Shown here piece after piece: positions 51,401 through 57,400 of a stretch of 60,000 nt of DNA. Under the pieces are notes generated by a model. The model was not told the DNA's origin, made no database searches, and saw nothing but the letters and a program-made list of their open reading frames with translations. The stretch is taken from assembly GCF_037975245.1 (NCBI RefSeq), contig NC_092579.1:27765666-27825665 (forward strand), read 5' to 3'. Origin of the DNA: Apostichopus japonicus. Its lineage: Eukaryota; Echinodermata; Holothuroidea; Aspidochirotida; Stichopodidae. Made by a program: the position numbers and the translations under genes. The stretch's first letter is position 1, and each line of letters starts with the position of its first letter.

Positions 51401-54400
51401 TCATGATGGGTAACCTATGTACCAAGAATGAGATCAATCTACCTTGGGATTGCTGAGAAAACCTAATTTCAAGCTTGGCGTCACACACACACAGACACGC
51501 ACACACGCAACCTCACATACACACATACACACGCAGTCATGACCGCATAGATTACTTCGGCTACCGCCAAGAAATCAATGAATGGCCATCTTCTCATCCC
51601 TCACCCCCCCCCCCACCATCTCTTCTACTGATCTTTCTCCTCCTCCTCCACTTAATTCTCCTGCTTCCTTCCTTTGCCTTCCTCCAATCTACTCCTCTGC
51701 CTTCTCCTCCCACTATTTCTCCTCACCTATAGGCCTTCATTTCTTCTCGTCTCTAATTCTCTTCCCCTTCCCTTCCTTCCTCTTCCTCTTCCCCTCCCCT
51801 TCCCCTCCCCCTACTCCTACACCTCTAACAGCTAACATACATCAGCCTGCCCACACTCAAATATCTGACTGTTAGCTGGACTGTACGTTACAACTTAATT
51901 GTGATAACCCCAATCGCCTGAAGCTTACCCTCAGAATTCCAGTTACTCGATAGGACATTGGACGGCTCAGATTTCAAATCACGGCTACCCCCACTACTGG
52001 TTACCTCAAAGTTTTCCAAGACAGATGCTGAAAATAAAGAGAAATTTTTTAAAAAGTTCAGAACATGGTTAACAAATAGACTTTTTGTCAACTAAAAAGA
52101 ACACCTAAATACAGATGTTTGCATTTGGGAATTACAAACCGCAAACAAAATTTGATGCACTTCCATTGCTATCCTACAATAATGTAGGCATCAGCAATGA
52201 CTATTAGAAATTTCACTTTATATTATGTGAGGTTAAAAGTTGAAAATTTCCATTTTGTTCTTCGAAGTTATTCATACTGTCCTAAATGTTTCCTTCGGTG
52301 GAATACTGTAATGTTGTCTTCGGTTAGGTCAGTTGTAATCCTCAGGTAAGTTCAGCAATAATTTACTATCGCATGGCACCCCTGTCCTAGTGTACAAATT
52401 TGGGCATAAAATGACATTTCAATCAATATTTTATTATACCTTCTTTATATAAATAATATTTATTAACCTACTTTGCACACAAAACTTGGAACATTAATCT
52501 GTAGGCTAAATACCAACAGATTGCACTTCTTGTTCGCTAACCCACCTTCTAATTGCACCCTTCCAATTGAAGTAGGTACACATTCTCCTACTGAGAGCAT
52601 TTCTCTAATCACTTGATGAAATCCTGGTATGAAGGGAAGAAAAATTATTTACGATATCTAAACTTTAGAAATGCCATGATATTTGTATCTATAGCTAATA
52701 GATACGACTGAATGCCCAATGACCAAACTTGAATCTATGGCCTGATGGATAATTACTCTCACCGTGTTTTTTCAACAGGCTGGTCTGCACACTCTCGATG
52801 CTTTTTTTGATCTTAAGCCCTCCGGGTATGGGACTGTCCGAGGATATACCGTCACTGGGCCCTGAACTAACATCATCAAAGTGATCTAGAAACACACAAT
52901 GAAGAAATGTTAAGTATGCATGAGGAAAGACAAATGTAGCGCTGTGATTGGTTGACAGAGAAAACAGAGACCAATTGTAGCTCAGGAACCTTATGACGCT
53001 ACTTGGAAAAGTTCCGTAATCCAGCAATGCTCAGGATATAGAGCATACCTTAAGACACAAGCAATTCCTCCCAATTCTAATGTTCAATAGACTATATGCT
53101 AGCAGTTCAGATTGTAAAAAGCTTCCATTTAGACTTCCAAGTCCGAGAAATCGATACAACTTTAATACAAGTGGTACTGACAGCCAGTCTCAAATGTGTA
53201 GATGGTCAAATTTGGTTAAGAGGTCTTTGTGAAGACAAGGGAAGGTAGGGCTAGGTAGGGTAGGGAAGAGGGGAGAGTGTAGGAGCACAATTTTGTCTAA
53301 GAAATTTTCAGTAAAAGGGATTGAAGTAGCTCAGGAAGGTCAGCATTGCTGCATAGCTAATCATGGTTGACCCTGTCGTTCTTAAACAACAGGGAAGGGA
53401 CAACTACAGATTGCATTTCATTATTATAAAACATGAGAAACTCAATCAGTATTGAGAAATCTCCATATATATGAATATGCATAGCTAACTGTTGTGAGTT
53501 GTGTTCAAAACTACAACTTTTATTGGCCAAAAGAGCAGATACCATTCAGAGTGTAGAAACAACGTAAATTTGTTTGATATATAGTAAATGGTACAGCGAT
53601 TGTGATGATCACATTGCAGCAGGGCCAACTTTCACTAATGTGGACACAATACTCTGATTTTTGCACCCATTGGTCTCACAACCCCCCCCCCCACCACCTC
53701 CACTCCCCTCCTCTCCAATCTTTCAAAGCATTCTATGCCCATGCAAATTCAACAAAAGGAGGGGTTGCTACAAGAGGGAGGTTGTTATATGAGAAAGAAT
53801 GGCTTTGCAAATGTAGAAAATAGTAGAATATAAATATATATATAAATAGGCACCTTCATAATGAAGAAGATGGCAAACTTCTTTGAAATGAAGTATTTAT
53901 TCAATTTAATTTTTAATTGTAACCTAAGGAAGACTGCTGACATAGTTCAGAACTAAATCATGACTACCAGTCACGATACACCAAACAATGGAAACCTCAC
54001 AAACCCTCATAGCCCCATGACTTACTGTGCATTTCCTGGAGGCACTTAAGGACTGAGGGGATATTTCCTCTTGCCAGTGAAAGTTGAAGAAGCAGTAATA
54101 ATCCCTCCAAAGAAGTCTTCCCATCTGAATTTCTAGATGAGAGGCAGAACAAATTTCTTGTTAAATGATTGGATAAGCGCAAGAAGTGCAGACAATTGTA
54201 AAACCGTGCACGGGCAACAAGAAAAACAAAATGAAACTAAATTATGAAAACACAAACCAATAATCTTCACATTAAAAGAATGACCCATTCTGATCTCCAT
54301 TATGGATTTTTTTTTTTGGTGGGTTTATATGTTGAACCTGAAACGTGATGCATGTGCTATATTTTTTTAATTATTTTTGCACGAAGTAGTTAGACTAAAG

Positions 54401-57400
54401 TAACAAATCAGGGAAATAGAAATAACTATTGATGACAATCTGAGATATACTGTTGTGGTTGCAATTTTGAACACAGTTTTAATGAATCCAGTAGAAATGT
54501 TCATGAAACCAATCTTTAATTTCAAAAACAACAAAATCGGCATGATCTAGAGCAGGGGTGGGCATAGAATTGATCTTGAAAAAAACTGAAATATTATGTA
54601 ACATGGGAACAAAAACATCAGAAAGTTCCACATGTATGCATGTTGTCCACCAATTCCTTTGAAATTATCCTACTGCAATTGACCCTACAAACAACAACTC
54701 CCCAAAATGTTAGGAAGTTTTTCCTTTCGGTTATTCATTGAACTCTGACATTGAACGTTCTGGCAGGCAGCAGAAAAGTTGCTTCTAGAGGGGTTTACTT
54801 TGCCCAATCTTGATCTAGACAATGGCTTAATTTTTTTGGAAGGACCAATCTTAGATAAAAGAGTCAATTATTATTTCATAAAGTATTCATATTTGTTCAT
54901 CCATACTTCGAGACTGTAACCAAGAATTCCTCGGCCTGATCGAGTATCTTTGGAGTGATGAAACTGCTCTTCTTACAATAGAGTTTGCATAGTGATAAAG
55001 AAGGCATCTGTTGAAGGGCTGTTCTGTGAACCAAAATAAAAAGTTTAAGTTTAGACAAGGTAACTACTTGAGTTAAAATGAAAATGTTTCCAATGATGAT
55101 GATGTAGGTTGGTATTGCTTCAGAGGTGTATCCCTCATAAAAGGGGTTTCTGCAGAATATTTCTAAATAAATTGTTCGATTTGCACTGTTCCGAAATTAC
55201 ACCTTTTGCTCTTTAAACCGTACCATAGTTTCTCATCTAAATCATAAAAAGTCATGAAGGGAAGGGCTGGGGAAGGCGCTAGAGGGGGAGAGTGTGGGAT
55301 ATGTTGAAGGAGGAAGGTGGTATTAAAATTGCTCGAATTGCAAAATTTATTCATATACACTACAAAGATATCTGATTGTGTCTACTTACTTTGTGTTTTC
55401 TAATATGGCACTTTGTAGATGAGGTGCCATTGGGATGGCAGCGGTGGCAGTCGCTGAAAGGATAGACAAATACCAGACAGCCGATGTCTCTACTATGTTG
55501 ACCTCCATCCCTGTCACCACCCTGTGGGGAGGAAAAGTCAAGTTAGCTAAATCATCAGAGAGTAAATTATACTTACGATACTTTCATCTTGGCAATGCTC
55601 AATTAATGCCCCATCATGCATTGCACTATAACATATCAACAACACCTTCTTCTTCTTCTTCAATTCTGACTGGTTCCCTACAATCACATTATTATCATAA
55701 GGTACTTTCTTTTCCTCAGGATTTAGCCCTCTGGTAATGAATGAACACAAGTTTGTAAACACCACCAGCTGGTCTGATATATCTTGAAAATGAGACTCCA
55801 TGTACATATGCAAGTATCCAAGCTGTGACCTACCTAAGTTTAGGTTGCCTGCATTGCTTCATGTATGTTTTAATTGGCTCTTAGGTAGCTGGTTGTTTCA
55901 TTAATTTATTCCACTCCAGTCTCCTAGTACATATGATTACATGTACTAGTACAATACCCCCCTTGGATATACTCTATGAGGCTTGGTAAAAGGCTGGCTT
56001 CTATTAAATTCTCAACAGCTATTAACAAGGAACAATCACAGATTCAACCTTCTATACCCCAAATTTTGACAACAAAGTTGCAAAGATCAGTGAAATTCCT
56101 GGTTATCATTCTTAAACTCCTATAGTTTGCCTCGGTAAAATATACAAATATGGCAAGAACACAAATATGTTCCGGAACGGTACTAGTGATGTATCCTCAA
56201 AAACCGAGAATCCCATCTGTCAACCGATGCTACCATCTGAGATTACCCAATGATACATCCGGTCACATTCTACTCAGGCGGTTCTGAAAGTCTTCATAAG
56301 AGGAACAAAACCAAGTTTACCTGGATCCCACTGCCTTCAGCCCGTGAACTCTGACATCACAGCCTTCGTATTGACACTTCTTGATGTTGATCTGTATGAA
56401 ACGACTTCTGATCTTGGCATTGTCCAGAAGAGTCACTTCGTCGCTGGGGTAACTACTGCAGAGGCAAAGAGCAAAGATTCTCAGTGGGTTGTATGGAATA
56501 TAAAAACCAGGTTCAATGAATATGTATGAGACAAAGTGAGTATAGCATGATAAAGTGATCTTATTCAAGTATCTCATTAGATGACTGTTGTGAAATGCAT
56601 TACGGCAGCTTAATACATTAAAGGTGCGATATATAACATTCTTCATTGTGGAAATGAGGGTGGAGGGGGGTGGAGGGGTCATCTAGACAGAATGGGATGT
56701 TGCTTGTTTGCTCCTAACTGAACCCAAATTTCTGTTGTGTACGATCCTGTTGTTTATACTTTCTTGCTATATTTTCTATTTACCAAGGAATATAACAATT
56801 TTCATTGTCTTTAACAGACTGACTGAAAATTCTTTCATCCAATGGAGTTCAAGTTCCTGATCTTTTGGTTATGCCTTTCTGATTTCTTCAAAGATCAACT
56901 TCTGGTCTGCAGTTATCTCACCCATACCTGTAACCTACCGATAAGGGTCGTTCCAACCTTACTATAATTATTGCTTTAGGATCCTTCAATTACAATCTCA
57001 GATCCTGTGTTAATATGTCCTAGACTCCTATATCATTTAATTAATCCTTAAGATCCTTCAATCACTCTTTGATCCTTCATTTATCCCTTAAAAATCCATC
57101 AATCCATTCCAGATCCTTCAATCCCTTACCCATCTTACCTTGGTATGTGGATATCCTTTACCATTTCCATAGAGCCCGGGGAATTCCCTGCAGCTACAAC
57201 GATGTGCTGTGGCATGTAGCTCTGGTCGCTACGGGTAACCAGTATGGAGAGGCTGTTCAGTGAGACTCCTGATTTCATCTTCAGTCTGATCCAATGGGAG
57301 TGGGCCGGACCATCGGACTGCCAAAACGTGGACACGTCACCATCGGCGAGTCTGCAATCGAAAAGCATCGATAGATCCATTGATCGATAAACTGTCCAAA

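Noticed and set aside
54552-54600. CAGGGGTGGGC as a hAT element end
   Set aside because: No matching inverted end or target duplication found nearby.
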